Part shown: piece after piece, positions 22,000 through 30,354 of the stretch | Numbering within the stretch: the stretch's first letter is position 1 | Layout of the letters: each line of letters opens with the position of its first letter | Assembly (NCBI GenBank): GCA_031287815.1 | Contig: JAITSM010000041.1 | Span: 1-30,354, forward strand | DNA length: 30,354 bases | Direction of reading: 5' to 3' | Origin: Prevotellaceae bacterium | GTDB lineage: Bacteria > Bacteroidota > Bacteroidia > Bacteroidales > UBA932 | The notes under the pieces: model-generated | Seen by the model: the letters and a program-made list of their open reading frames with translations, nothing else | Database searches by the model: none | Told to the model about the DNA's origin: nothing | Position numbers and translations under genes: made by a program

Positions 22000-24900
22000 A
22001 TGCAAATCAAATCAAAAAAAGACAGGCTAAAAAACCGGTTGCTACAGGCAGCGGCGGCCTGCATGTTATGCATGATTCCTGCAAGTGTGCCGGCGCAAAC
22101 AGACGGGAAGATTGTGGTACGCGGAACGGTAACGGACAATGCCGGTCCATTGTTTGGCGTAACCGTATCCATACAGGGCACTACCAATGCCGCCACAACG
22201 GATGCGGATGGAAACTACACCATTACGGTAACAGGGGAAGAGGCCGTGCTCACTTTCTCGTACATTGGTTACAGCGCCATCACCCAGCCGGTAGGCACCC
22301 GCAGCCGGATTGATGTAACGATGGAAGAAGAGGTGAGCCGCTTAGACGAAGTGGTGGTCATTGGCTACGGCACCGCCAAAAAATCGGATATAACCGGCGC
22401 AGTGGCACGAGCCGACCTGCAAGTAATGGAAAATGCATCTAATGTAAACATGATGCAAATGCTTAAAGGCATCGTTCCCGGATTGAATATCGGCGTGGCG
22501 GTTACTGCGGGCGGCGACCCCACCATTTCAATTCGGGGGCGCAATTCCATTTCGGGTGAACAAAGCCCGCTGATTGTACTTGACGGCATTATTTATCGTG
22601 GCGCGTTTACCGACATCAATCCTGCCGACATCGGCTCGATAGATATACTTAAAGACGCCAGCAGCGCGGCTATTTACGGCTCGCAGGGCGCAAACGGCGT
22701 GCTTCTTATTACCACAAAAAGCACCACCCAAAACTCGAAACCGGTTATTCATTACAGCGGGCAATTCTCATTCCAAAGTTTGACGAACAGCAAACTGCGC
22801 CCGCTCGATGCAGAAGGCTACGTCCAGTTTCTTAAAGATTGTTTTCTCGAAGAAAGCCGCACAGGCGCCGATTTGATGCAGTATAATCCGGCCTTCGATG
22901 TAACGCAGAAATTTCGCGACCAGTCGGCTATCGACAATTATAATGGGGGGAACATAAAAAATACCACCGACTGGTGGGATTTGCTCTCGAATCCCTTGCC
23001 CTATGTGCAAAATCATAGCATAAGCGTTAATGGGAAAAACGATTTAGCATCGTATTTCGTTTCGTTAGGGCTTACCGATCAGAAAAATCTTGTGGCAAAC
23101 GACAATTATAAACGGTACAGTTTTCGCGTGAACCTTGATTTGAAAGTTACCGACTGGCTGAAAGTCGGCACGCAATCGTACTACAATATCAGCGATTTTT
23201 CGGGCTCAAATATCGGTTTTAGCGGTTTGGGGCAGGTACCTGCCCTTGTTTCGCCTTACAACGCTGACGGTTCGCTGAAAGAACTCTACTATCTCGGTAA
23301 CCTGAATCCGATGCTGTCGAGAGATAATCCAAACGAAGACATAAGAAATTCCCTGTCCGGCACTTTTTATGCCGATATTTCCATACCTTTTATTAAGGGA
23401 TTGAGTTACCGCGCAAATTATTCGTACTACCATACTGCGTATCATGCCTATTCATTCAATCCGTATTCAAACAACGATAACGGCGCGGCAAGCAAAAACA
23501 ACAGCAACGGCTATAGCACCACGTTCGACAATATTCTTACCTACAAGCGCGATTTCGGCAAACATTCGGTCAATGCAACGTTGGTTTACGGTATCGAAAA
23601 GCGCACGTATGAAAGTACCAACGCCGGATCGTCCTATTTTACGGACATGACGCTTGGTTATAATGAAATGCAAGCAGGGCAGGCGGATTTGAATACAGTA
23701 TCATCGGATGCGTGGAAAGAGACATCGCTCTACACGATGGCTCGCCTCGTGTATTCGTTCAACGACCGGTATATTTTTACAGGCACCATTCGCCGCGACG
23801 GTTTTTCGGGATTTACTACGAACAACAAATTTGCCGTTTTCCCCTCTGTGGCGCTGGCTTGGCGTGCGAGCGAAGAAAGTTTTGTTAAAGATAATGTAAA
23901 ATGGATTGATAACCTCAAACTGCGCGTTTCTTATGGCTCAGGCGGCAACCGCACGGCAGGACGCTATTCGTCGATGGCGCAAATGGCTACCTCTATCTCC
24001 GGACAACCCGGCGGTTACCTCTATGGCGACGGCGGAACAGGGCAATTGATGCAATACGTTTCCACTATGGCAAACAATAACCTGAAATGGGAAACGACCA
24101 CTTCTTTAAACATCGGCATCGACTTTTCGGTATTCAAAGGCAGGATTTTCGGTAATTATGAGTACTATTATTCGAAAACAAAAGATTTGCTCTACAATAT
24201 TTATGTGCCGATTATTAACGGCGCTTCCAATAATGCGATTCCCACGAACATTGGCAAATTGCGTAACTTCGGGCACGAGTTCAGCATCACCGGTGTACCT
24301 GTTCAAACGAAAGACTGGCAATGGTTTGTTACAGGAACTTTTGCGCTGAACAACAATAAAGTGCTTACCATTATCGGACAGGACGCCGACGGCGATGGAA
24401 AAGAAGACGATATCATTTCGAGCGATATTTTTATCGGGGAGCCGCTCGGCACGCTTTACAATTACAACATTATTGGTATGTGGCAGGTAGCCGACTATAA
24501 CGCGGGAACTATTCCGGCGGGCTTCACTTATGGCGTTTACAAAGTAGAAGATATTGACAACAGCGGTAATATCAGCGCCGACAACGACCGCAAAATTGTC
24601 GGATACGCAGACCCGCTTTACAGTTTCAGTATTCAAAATACGGTAAAATATCAGAACCTTGAACTGAAAATGATGATCAATTCCGTGCAGGGCGGGAAAG
24701 ATCATTATCTTGGGCAGCCCGCAAGCACAATACCTGTCCGCGATAACCTGCAAAACTGGAATTGGATGGATTTCGACTACTGGACGCCCGAAAATCCCGA
24801 TGCGCGTTACCGTCAGCTCGGGCAGTACAATACGGTGGTAGGCGTGGGGTTCTCGCCTTATGTTTCCCGCAGTTTTGTTCGCTTGCAGGAAGTTTCGCTG

Positions 24901-25119
24901 GCGTACAACCTGCCAAAAAAACTGTTGAGCAAACTTAAAGTAGCCAATGCAAAAGTGTATATTTCGGGAACCAACCTGCTTACCCTGACCGACTGGGATG
25001 GCTGGGATCCCGAACCTGCAATGGGGCATGGCATCACATGGGGCCTGACCGACATCTATGGCTACGGCGGCTACCCCATGATGAAAAGTTTTACGGTAGG
25101 GCTAAACCTTGGATTTTAA
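22000..25119 (+). CDS. susC-like: SusC/RagA-family TonB-linked outer-membrane transporter
   Basis: 1039 residues. Signal peptide through ASVPAQ (about 1-33). CarboxypepD_reg-like domain about 40-115 (VRGTVTDNAGPLFGVTVSIQGTTNAATTDADGNYTITV). SusC signature EEEVSRLDEVVVIGYGTAKKSDITGAV, then the plug (LKGIVPGLNIGV, SIRGRNSISG, PLIVLDGI, ILKDASSAAIYGSQGANGVLLITTK) and a barrel ending SFTVGLNLGF. It imports glycan oligomers with the SusD lipoprotein acting as lid. No STN domain precedes it, so it is probably not coupled to an anti-sigma factor. First gene of a compact utilization locus; the likely target is a glucuronate-decorated hemicellulose, judged from the enzymes downstream. Confidence 0.96.
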   Translation: MQIKSKKDRLKNRLLQAAAACMLCMIPASVPAQTDGKIVVRGTVTDNAGPLFGVTVSIQGTTNAATTDADGNYTITVTGEEAVLTFSYIGYSAITQPVGTRSRIDVTMEEEVSRLDEVVVIGYGTAKKSDITGAVARADLQVMENASNVNMMQMLKGIVPGLNIGVAVTAGGDPTISIRGRNSISGEQSPLIVLDGIIYRGAFTDINPADIGSIDILKDASSAAIYGSQGANGVLLITTKSTTQNSKPVIHYSGQFSFQSLTNSKLRPLDAEGYVQFLKDCFLEESRTGADLMQYNPAFDVTQKFRDQSAIDNYNGGNIKNTTDWWDLLSNPLPYVQNHSISVNGKNDLASYFVSLGLTDQKNLVANDNYKRYSFRVNLDLKVTDWLKVGTQSYYNISDFSGSNIGFSGLGQVPALVSPYNADGSLKELYYLGNLNPMLSRDNPNEDIRNSLSGTFYADISIPFIKGLSYRANYSYYHTAYHAYSFNPYSNNDNGAASKNNSNGYSTTFDNILTYKRDFGKHSVNATLVYGIEKRTYESTNAGSSYFTDMTLGYNEMQAGQADLNTVSSDAWKETSLYTMARLVYSFNDRYIFTGTIRRDGFSGFTTNNKFAVFPSVALAWRASEESFVKDNVKWIDNLKLRVSYGSGGNRTAGRYSSMAQMATSISGQPGGYLYGDGGTGQLMQYVSTMANNNLKWETTTSLNIGIDFSVFKGRIFGNYEYYYSKTKDLLYNIYVPIINGASNNAIPTNIGKLRNFGHEFSITGVPVQTKDWQWFVTGTFALNNNKVLTIIGQDADGDGKEDDIISSDIFIGEPLGTLYNYNIIGMWQVADYNAGTIPAGFTYGVYKVEDIDNSGNISADNDRKIVGYADPLYSFSIQNTVKYQNLELKMMINSVQGGKDHYLGQPASTIPVRDNLQNWNWMDFDYWTPENPDARYRQLGQYNTVVGVGFSPYVSRSFVRLQEVSLAYNLPKKLLSKLKVANAKVYISGTNLLTLTDWDGWDPEPAMGHGITWGLTDIYGYGGYPMMKSFTVGLNLGF

Positions 25120-25143
25120 CTAAACCAAAAAAATTATACTATC

Positions 25144-26850
25144 ATGAAAAAGATAAAATATATTTTAATAGCATCTTTAATGATGCTCGGTTCATTCTCG
25201 TGCAATGAAAATGCATGGCTGGAAGAAGAACCGCTGTCATTCTATACCACAGTAAACTCTTACACTACGGTGTCGCAGTTCCGTCAGGCGTTGAACTATC
25301 TTTATAACAGGTTGCGCTCTACTTACTGGAATCTTGGCGACCAGACGGCAATACTTTATTATGCTGATCAGGCTCACGGCGGTACGGATATGGAACCTAC
25401 GCCCACGAAATTTAACAACGCGCTTATCTGGCTCGTTCCTACAAATTATGTAGTAAGTTCGTACTGGGATATCGCGTATTTGTCGATAGGCAATGCCAAT
25501 ACCATTATCGACAGGGTCAGGGCGAGCGCTTTATCCGACGCCGATAAAGCCGCCATAGAAGGCGAGGCATTGTTTTTCCGCGCTTACTGGTTTAATTTCC
25601 TCGCCAATCTTTACGGCGGAGTGCCCACTCCTACCGAAGAAACCACCGCGCCGCGCACCGACTATGTAACCACTCCGCGTGCCGGCGTTTACGATCAGGC
25701 GCGTACCGACCTCGAAAGAGCCGTTACATTGCTTGCCGACATTACTGCTGTGGATGATGGGAAAATAAGCAAACAGGCGGCGCAGCATCTTTTGACGGAA
25801 GTGTACATTTCCTGCGGCAGGTATGACGATGCGATCTCTACGGCAAGCGCCGTCATCAACCATCCGAGCATGTCGCTGATGACTTCGCGCTTTGGCACTT
25901 CCGCCGGCAAACCCGGCGACCCTTACTGGGATTTGTTTCAAAACGGCAATCAAAACCGCTCGAGCGGAAACCGCGAATCTATCCTCGTTATACAGTACGA
26001 TTATAAAAATTCCGGCTCAGGTATTTCGTCGAATATGCCGCGCAATGTGCTGCCGTATTCCGACGGACTTCAAGTTGCAGCCGCAGCGGGAACAGGAAAC
26101 GTTAAGGCATTTATCGGACTTCCCGAAAATCACGGCGGGCGAGGTATCGGCGTGATGCATCCTTCCGATTATTTCCTGTACGATATTTGGGGCGCCGACG
26201 GCACCAACGACTACCGCAATTCTCCGTATATGATAATACGGGATATGAAAATAAGCAATCCCGCTGCAGCAGGATATGGACAGTGGGTTATTGCCGACGG
26301 CTGGTTACAGGACAGGTATAAACTTCGCGAATTTTATCCTTTCATAATGAAATTTTCGCGCACTTACGATTTACCCGACGACTGCTATGTGAAAGCCGCC
26401 GACGGCTCTATTAGCACCAATGCTTTAGGCGAAAAGTTAATTGCTTACGCTTATGGCTCGCTCAGCGCCAACTGCTCGTTGAAAGATGAATACCTGTTCC
26501 GCCTTGCGGGAACTTACCTGCTGCGTGCCGAAGCCTATATTAAAAACAATCAGCCTGACAAAGCGCTCGACGATATAAATGCGCTGCGCGACCGCGCCAA
26601 TGCCACGCTTGCTACCCTTGCCGACATTGATTTGGATTATCTGATGGACGAACAAATGCGTGAACTCTATTTCGAGGATTTTCGCACGGCAACGCTTATG
26701 CGTATGGGTAAATTTGTAGAACGAACCCGCACCTGCAATCCAAAAATTGGCGGTTATGTAGGCGACCATCAAAACCTCTATCCCATACCGTTCAGTGAAA
26801 TCGAACGCAACGCTTTGGGGAAAATAGACCAAAATCCGGGATACAAATAA
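25144..26850 (+). CDS. susD-like: SusD/RagB-family nutrient-binding outer-membrane lipoprotein
   Basis: 568 residues. Lipoprotein signal MKKIKYILIASLMMLGSFSC with lipidated Cys20. The helical TPR-like SusD fold is indicated by ALNYLYNRLRSTYWNLGDQ, IIDRVRASALSDADKAAIEGEALFFRAYWFNFLANLYGGVPTPTEE, AAQHLLTEVYISCGRYDDAI, LLRAEAYIKNNQPDKALDDINALRDRA, and the C-terminal ELYFEDFRTATLMRMG ending LYPIPFSEIERNALGKIDQNPGYK. It sits 24 bases after susC and binds the glycan at the cell surface for import. A hairpin of the CAACGGA type follows 27 bases after its stop and may lower expression of the enzymes. Confidence 0.96.
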   Translation: MKKIKYILIASLMMLGSFSCNENAWLEEEPLSFYTTVNSYTTVSQFRQALNYLYNRLRSTYWNLGDQTAILYYADQAHGGTDMEPTPTKFNNALIWLVPTNYVVSSYWDIAYLSIGNANTIIDRVRASALSDADKAAIEGEALFFRAYWFNFLANLYGGVPTPTEETTAPRTDYVTTPRAGVYDQARTDLERAVTLLADITAVDDGKISKQAAQHLLTEVYISCGRYDDAISTASAVINHPSMSLMTSRFGTSAGKPGDPYWDLFQNGNQNRSSGNRESILVIQYDYKNSGSGISSNMPRNVLPYSDGLQVAAAAGTGNVKAFIGLPENHGGRGIGVMHPSDYFLYDIWGADGTNDYRNSPYMIIRDMKISNPAAAGYGQWVIADGWLQDRYKLREFYPFIMKFSRTYDLPDDCYVKAADGSISTNALGEKLIAYAYGSLSANCSLKDEYLFRLAGTYLLRAEAYIKNNQPDKALDDINALRDRANATLATLADIDLDYLMDEQMRELYFEDFRTATLMRMGKFVERTRTCNPKIGGYVGDHQNLYPIPFSEIERNALGKIDQNPGYK

Positions 26851-26877
26851 AATTGTTTTCCAAATCCGACGCCGACG

Positions 26878-26909
26878 TTTCCCAACGGAAAGAAAAATCC
26901 GTTGGGAAA
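26878..26909. promoter_or_regulatory. Hairpin between susD and the esterase gene
   Basis: TTTCCCAACGGA (26878-26889) and TCCGTTGGGAAA (26898-26909) form a perfect 12-bp stem with an 8-base loop and no T-run. It may protect the susCD mRNA 3' end or reduce read-through. The core resembles the inverted repeat at 10637-10673. Confidence 0.6.
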
Positions 26910-26966
26910 TGCAAGGCGGAGAAACTGCATGCTAACAATTAAATTTTTATTTCCAATTTTTTAGAT

Positions 26967-26974
26967 TACCTTTA
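26967..26974 (+). promoter_or_regulatory. Possible internal promoter before the esterase gene
   Basis: TACCTTTA differs from TAnnTTTG only in the last base and lies 34 bases before the ATG. Weak evidence. Confidence 0.3.
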
Positions 26975-27008
26975 CAACCCTTCTAACAAAAAAATTATTT
27001 TTATTTAC

Positions 27009-28223
27009 ATGGAAAATTTCTTATCTCTCAGAAAAATCATTTGTATATCTACGGCTTTTTTCCTGTGGGGAACGGCATTGAACGCACAGGACATTCCGCT
27101 CGTTTATGATGTGGAAAATACCGGAGCGCACTTTCCGAAGCCGACGATGCCCGCTTTTGCCGATCTTCCAATTATCGAACAATTGCCAGATCCTTTTGCG
27201 TGGAAAGGCAGAAATGGTCGCGACGAATCTTTCGCCAATTGGGAACGCCACCGCGCCGAATTGAAAGCTTTGTTTGAAAAATATGAAATCGGTGAAAAAC
27301 CCGACCGCCCGGCAAATATTACGGCTACATTCGCCAATGACACGCTGACAGTGAACATAACAGTAAATGGGGAAACCCTTACATTAACCTCCAAAATCAT
27401 TCTGCCCAAAGGAAATGGCCCATTCCCGGCAGTGATAGGAATAGGCTTCGGATCGGGTAGCATTCCTGCAAGTATTTTTTCGAGCCGGAACATTGCTCAA
27501 ATTTCGTTCAATTTCATGCAAGTAATGGCTCATGAACAAAATCGCGGAAGTGAACCCATCAATAAACTGTACCCCGAACTGGTTTATATGGGGGCTTACA
27601 GTGCATGGTCGTGGGGTATCAGCCGCCTGATTGATGGAATTGAAATAGCGCTGTCGAACAAGATAGACACAAAACACTTGGCGGTAACCGGATGTTCTTT
27701 TGCAGGGAAAATGGCTCTTTTTGCCGGAGCGTTGGACGAACGCATCGCATTGACTATCGCACAGGAATCAGGCGGCGGCGGTTACACCGCATGGCGTGTT
27801 TCCGAAACCTTAGGTCACGTCGAAACTTTGGGCGCTACCAGCTATAAGTGGTTTATCGAGGATATGCGGCAATTCTCTGGAAGTAATGTGCCCAAATTGC
27901 CTGTCGACCACCATGAGTTGATGGCTATGGTAGCTCCACGCGCACTGTTGGTAACCGGAAATCCGGATTACGAATGGCTGGCTGACGCGTCCGGTTATGT
28001 AGCAAGCAGGGCTACGCAAAAAATCTATAAAACATTAGGAATTGAAGACCGTTTCGGTTTTTCCATTGTAGCAGGACACAGGCATTGTTCCATTCCGGAA
28101 AATCAGGTTTCGGAAATAGAAGCATTCGTGGAAAAGTTTCTGCTGGGTAACTCCACTGCCAATACCGTCGTAACAACGAATCCCTACGACCAGTTGGATT
28201 ATGCCCATTGGTTTAATTGGTGA
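27009..28223 (+). CDS. Glucuronoyl esterase, carbohydrate esterase family 15
   Basis: 404 residues. Signal peptide to about residue 25 (ALNAQ). Alpha/beta hydrolase with the CE15 pattern: ILPKGNGPFPAVIGIGFG, nucleophile Ser230 in VTGCSFAGK, Glu253 in IAQESGGGG, DHHELMAMVAPRALLV, and catalytic His359 in AGHRHCSIP. CE15 enzymes cut the ester between glucuronic acid side chains of xylan and lignin alcohols, so it should act on lignin-carbohydrate links in the periplasm or at the surface. The residue after the Ser is Phe where the fungal motif has Arg; my impression is that bacterial forms vary there. It sits between susD and a GH35-like enzyme, consistent with a glucuronoxylan-related locus. Confidence 0.88.
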   Translation: MENFLSLRKIICISTAFFLWGTALNAQDIPLVYDVENTGAHFPKPTMPAFADLPIIEQLPDPFAWKGRNGRDESFANWERHRAELKALFEKYEIGEKPDRPANITATFANDTLTVNITVNGETLTLTSKIILPKGNGPFPAVIGIGFGSGSIPASIFSSRNIAQISFNFMQVMAHEQNRGSEPINKLYPELVYMGAYSAWSWGISRLIDGIEIALSNKIDTKHLAVTGCSFAGKMALFAGALDERIALTIAQESGGGGYTAWRVSETLGHVETLGATSYKWFIEDMRQFSGSNVPKLPVDHHELMAMVAPRALLVTGNPDYEWLADASGYVASRATQKIYKTLGIEDRFGFSIVAGHRHCSIPENQVSEIEAFVEKFLLGNSTANTVVTTNPYDQLDYAHWFNW

Positions 28224-28285
28224 GAAACAGATGATCCATAAAAAATGAAAATATATAAAAAATAATAAATAAAACAATAAATATT

Positions 28286-29923
28286 ATGAAATCATTAAAG
28301 TACATATTATGTTTCTATCTTGCCGGACTATTACCGGGCTTTGCCCAGTCTCCGGCAAGCAAAGCGCCCTATTTGCAAAAGAAAGGAAGCGCCACGCAAC
28401 TCATTGTGGACGGCAAACCTTTCCTTATGCTCGGCGGGGAATTGTTGAACTCAAGCGCATCAAGCCTTGCATACATGGAACCTGTCTGGCCGCAGTTGGC
28501 CGCGCAGAACTTGAATACGGTGCTAACGCCGGTTTCGTGGGAACTTATCGAGCCGCAGGAAGGCAAGTTTGATTTTAACCTTGTCGACGGGCTTATCTCC
28601 GCCGCCCGCAAGAACAAGCTGAAATTGGTATTCCTCTGGTTCGGCAGCTGGAAAAACACTTTTTCGAGCTATGTCCCCGAATGGGTGAAGCGCGACACCA
28701 AACGCTTCCCCAGAGTGCTGATGAAAAACGGTCGCCCGACGGAACGGCTCACGCCACTAAGTGCGTCGAACCGCGACGCCGACGCGAAAGCGTTCGTCGC
28801 GCTGATGAAGCACATCAAGGCGGTAGACCCGGATCATACGGTGCTGATGATACAGGTGGAAAACGAAATCGGGGTGCTGCCGGAATCCCGCGACTTTTCG
28901 CCCGAAGCGAATATTGCCTTTACTTCGCCCGTGCCCGCACAGTTGATGGACTATCTCCAAAAGCACAGCGACGAGCTCGAACCGGAATTGTATAAGGCAT
29001 GGGTTAGTGCAGGCAAGAAAGCGGGCGGCGCGTGGCAGGAAGTTTTCGGCGCAGCGCCAATCACCGACGACTTCTTCATGGCATGGTATTATGCTACGTA
29101 CCTTGAAGTCATTGTAGCGGAAGGGAAAGCCGGGTATAATCTTCCGATGTTCACCAATGCGGCGTTGATACGTCCGAATTATGTGCCCGGTCAATACAAC
29201 AGCGGCGGCCCGCTGCCGCATTCGATGGATATATACCGCGCAGGCGCGCCGCATCTCGACTTCATTGCGCCCGATATTTATTTCAGCAATTTCGCCTACT
29301 GGGCGGGAAGGTATCAGCGCGAAGGAAACCCCGTTTTCATTCCGGAAACCTACGGTGGCGCGGAAGGAGGCGCGAATGCGTTCTACGCCTTCGGGCAGTT
29401 GGATGCTATCGGTTTTTCGCCTTTCGGGATTGACCGCACGCCGGCGGCTACGGCGGCGCCTGGCCTGTCGCCGCTCGCTGCTACATACGCCGTGCTCGGC
29501 CATCTTGCCCCCTTGATAGTGGAAAAGCAGGGTACCGGGCAGTTGGCCGGCATCGTGCTGGAAGGAATGGAACAGCGTTCCGGCAAGATATCGTTCGGCG
29601 GATACAGCATCAACGTCAATTGGACAGGCTTTGGCGGCGGCGGCCAGGGCAATCAGGCGGCAAATCCCCGTATCGGCATTATGTTTATTCAGACAGGCGA
29701 GGACGAGTTTCTGATAACCGGCAGCGGCGCCGCCAGCCTGTCGTTTTCATCCGCCATAGAAAGCCCGCTGACGGTAGGGATTGCCAGTATCGACGAAGAA
29801 GTGCTGGTGAACGGCAAGTGGGTTTGGCAGCGCCGGCTGAACGGCGACGAGAACGGGCAGGGGCAGTCACTGAGCATAGGCGCCAATGCGGCGATTTACA
29901 AAGTCCGTTTGTACCGCTACTAA
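28286..29923 (+). CDS. GH35-like glycoside hydrolase with DUF5597 C-terminal domain
   Basis: 545 residues. Signal peptide to FAQ (about 1-21). The TIM-barrel N-terminal part begins with LIVDGKPFLMLGGELLNSSASSLAYMEPVWPQLAAQNLNTVLTPVSWELIEPQEGKFDF. The acid/base is Glu194 in QVENEIG, and the likely nucleophile is Glu354 in FIPETYGG. The C-terminal region (about 400-545, IVEKQGTGQLAGIVLE, WVWQRRLNGDENGQG, IYKVRLYRY) fits DUF5597. Family members are usually called beta-galactosidase-like and are found in hemicellulose and pectin loci. It probably removes terminal galactose or a similar sugar from side chains in the periplasm. Last gene of the locus, followed by a strong terminator. Confidence 0.88.
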   Translation: MKSLKYILCFYLAGLLPGFAQSPASKAPYLQKKGSATQLIVDGKPFLMLGGELLNSSASSLAYMEPVWPQLAAQNLNTVLTPVSWELIEPQEGKFDFNLVDGLISAARKNKLKLVFLWFGSWKNTFSSYVPEWVKRDTKRFPRVLMKNGRPTERLTPLSASNRDADAKAFVALMKHIKAVDPDHTVLMIQVENEIGVLPESRDFSPEANIAFTSPVPAQLMDYLQKHSDELEPELYKAWVSAGKKAGGAWQEVFGAAPITDDFFMAWYYATYLEVIVAEGKAGYNLPMFTNAALIRPNYVPGQYNSGGPLPHSMDIYRAGAPHLDFIAPDIYFSNFAYWAGRYQREGNPVFIPETYGGAEGGANAFYAFGQLDAIGFSPFGIDRTPAATAAPGLSPLAATYAVLGHLAPLIVEKQGTGQLAGIVLEGMEQRSGKISFGGYSINVNWTGFGGGGQGNQAANPRIGIMFIQTGEDEFLITGSGAASLSFSSAIESPLTVGIASIDEEVLVNGKWVWQRRLNGDENGQGQSLSIGANAAIYKVRLYRY

Positions 29924-29982
29924 CGAACAATTTCGCAAATGTAAAGTCCGGGACAAATTTGATTCATACATTGGTTCTTGAT

Positions 29983-30022
29983 AAAATGGGGGGCTATACC
30001 CGGATAGCTCCCCATTTTCTTT
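29983..30022 (+). terminator. Rho-independent terminator of the polysaccharide locus
   Basis: AAAATGGGGGGCTAT (29983-29997) pairs with ATAGCTCCCCATTTT (30004-30018), one G-U pair, 6-base loop, followed by CTTTT. It closes the susC-to-glycosidase operon. Confidence 0.85.
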
Positions 30023-30039
30023 TAAATAAAAAAACAAAT

Positions 30040-30080
30040 TCAGTTTAAGGTTTAAAGTTTAAGGTTGGCTGGCGCCGGAT
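30040..30080. repeat. Composite repeat: GTTTAAAG words with GGCTGGCGCCGG core
   Basis: Words AGTTTAAGGTTTAAAGTTTAA (30041-30061) lead to the core GGCTGGCGCCGG (30067-30078), which adjoins the palindrome at 30084. It shares the core of the other composite repeats. Confidence 0.7.
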
Positions 30081-30083
30081 GTA

Positions 30084-30105
30084 GGGACGCACGGCCGTGC
30101 GTCCC
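30084..30105. repeat. Perfect 22-base palindrome (GGGACGCACGG half-site)
   Basis: GGGACGCACGG followed at once by its reverse complement CCGTGCGTCCC, with GTA before and TGC after. From memory, this palindrome is iterated in many bacterial genomes including Bacteroidetes and filamentous cyanobacteria. Confidence 0.85.
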
Positions 30106-30189
30106 TGCGTGTCTACGGCTAAAACCTAATTTTCCCCAAAAAACAACCTCAGTAGCTATGGGGCATCAATGTAAAAAAACCTCATTACC

Positions 30190-30261
30190 TCATTTCTTTC
30201 CCACCACCTGTTTGTACAGGCCTTCATGGTTGCGAGGCAACCAATCAATTCTATGGCTCAT
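30190..30261 (-). pseudogene. Truncated start of a conserved Bacteroidetes protein
   Basis: A minus-strand ATG at 30261 reads MSHRIDWLPRNHEGLYKQVVGKK and stops after 23 codons. The first 18 residues match from memory the start of a widespread Bacteroidetes protein of unknown function (MSKRIDWLP..HEALYxQ), normally about 200 residues. After YKQ the similarity is lost, so this is a 5' relic. It is next to repeats that look like a mobile-element edge. Confidence 0.5.
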
Positions 30262-30309
30262 AGTTGCATGTTTTTGATTTATAAACTAATTGTTGACTAT
30301 ACCGGGTCG

Positions 30310-30345
30310 AATGTGTACGTCCCCGGTTCAAATGTGTACGTCCCC
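30310..30345. repeat. Direct repeats AATGTGTACGTCCCC, possible insertion-sequence end
   Basis: Two identical 15-base copies (30310-30324 and 30331-30345) repeat with a 21-base period at the window edge. Multiple short direct repeats of this kind are found at the ends of IS21-family elements. No transposase is in the window, so the assignment rests on the pattern only. Confidence 0.35.
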
Positions 30346-30354
30346 ATTGCGAAT

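Noticed and set aside
24106..25029. 307-codon minus-strand ORF inside susC
   Set aside because: Antisense shadow of a clear SusC barrel; no family resemblance.
28757..29503. 248-codon minus-strand ORF inside the GH35-like gene
   Set aside because: Antisense shadow rich in Arg; the plus frame has catalytic motifs.
30065..30277. 70-codon plus-strand ORF at the right end
   Set aside because: Begins in the composite repeat and palindrome and runs antisense to the relic; no recognizable product.

Overview
The window looks like a chromosomal segment of a Bacteroidetes bacterium, most likely order Bacteroidales. The evidence is a SusC/SusD pair, TonB-dependent receptors with a carboxypeptidase-like N-terminal domain, FISUMP-type surface proteins, a lack of Shine-Dalgarno sites, and many promoters of the Bacteroidetes form TAnnTTTG, several with a TTG about 19-22 bases upstream. 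Abundant short-word repeats and plant-fibre enzymes would fit a gut or fibre-degrading species, but the genus cannot be fixed from the sequence.

Layout. 136-3165 (-) is a TonB-dependent receptor. 3486-4958 (-) is a FISUMP-type secreted protein with a long structured leader. 5393-8463 (-) carries dxs, folA and a flavin-reductase-like lipoprotein. 8790-10010 (+) is a second FISUMP protein that shares its N-terminal domain with the first. 10741-11454 (-) is a PIN toxin/antitoxin pair, and 11551-13737 (+) is dnaB-ispD. 13738-15366 is a gene-poor repeat region with two copies of a structured RNA, a 21-base tandem repeat and a gene relic. 15367-21270 (-) reads pyrH, frr, a gluzincin/propeller outer-membrane protein and a polysaccharide flippase. 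22000-29923 (+) is a compact polysaccharide utilization locus: susC, susD, a CE15 glucuronoyl esterase and a GH35-like/DUF5597 glycosidase, ending in a clear terminator. The right end holds a palindromic repeat, a short relic of a conserved Bacteroidetes protein, and direct repeats that may be the edge of an insertion sequence.

The most interesting signal is non-coding. Four intergenic elements (A 5205-5381 minus, B 10158-10333 plus, C 13991-14149 minus, D 14886-15083 minus) share one architecture. Each has a TAnnTTTG promoter, a boxA-like G(T/C)TCTTT motif 13-15 bases after it, and a long outer helix whose bases differ between copies but still pair. The helix is interrupted by conserved internal loops (AAAU or AAAC facing ACCU; AUUUC facing GGU). 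An inner helix and an apical hairpin follow, and the 3' strand of that hairpin is also complementary to the 3' tail of the RNA. Stems vary with compensation while loops stay fixed, as expected of a selected, multi-copy structured RNA that may switch between two folds. I cannot name its family.

A second layer is a set of mosaic repeats. A core close to GCTGGCGCCAGC is flanked by simple 6-8 base words, often arranged as inverted arms. They sit right at gene ends and supply stop codons, C-terminal residues and even signal-peptide sequence to neighbouring genes (ispD, folA, pyrH, the gluzincin protein, the first FISUMP protein).
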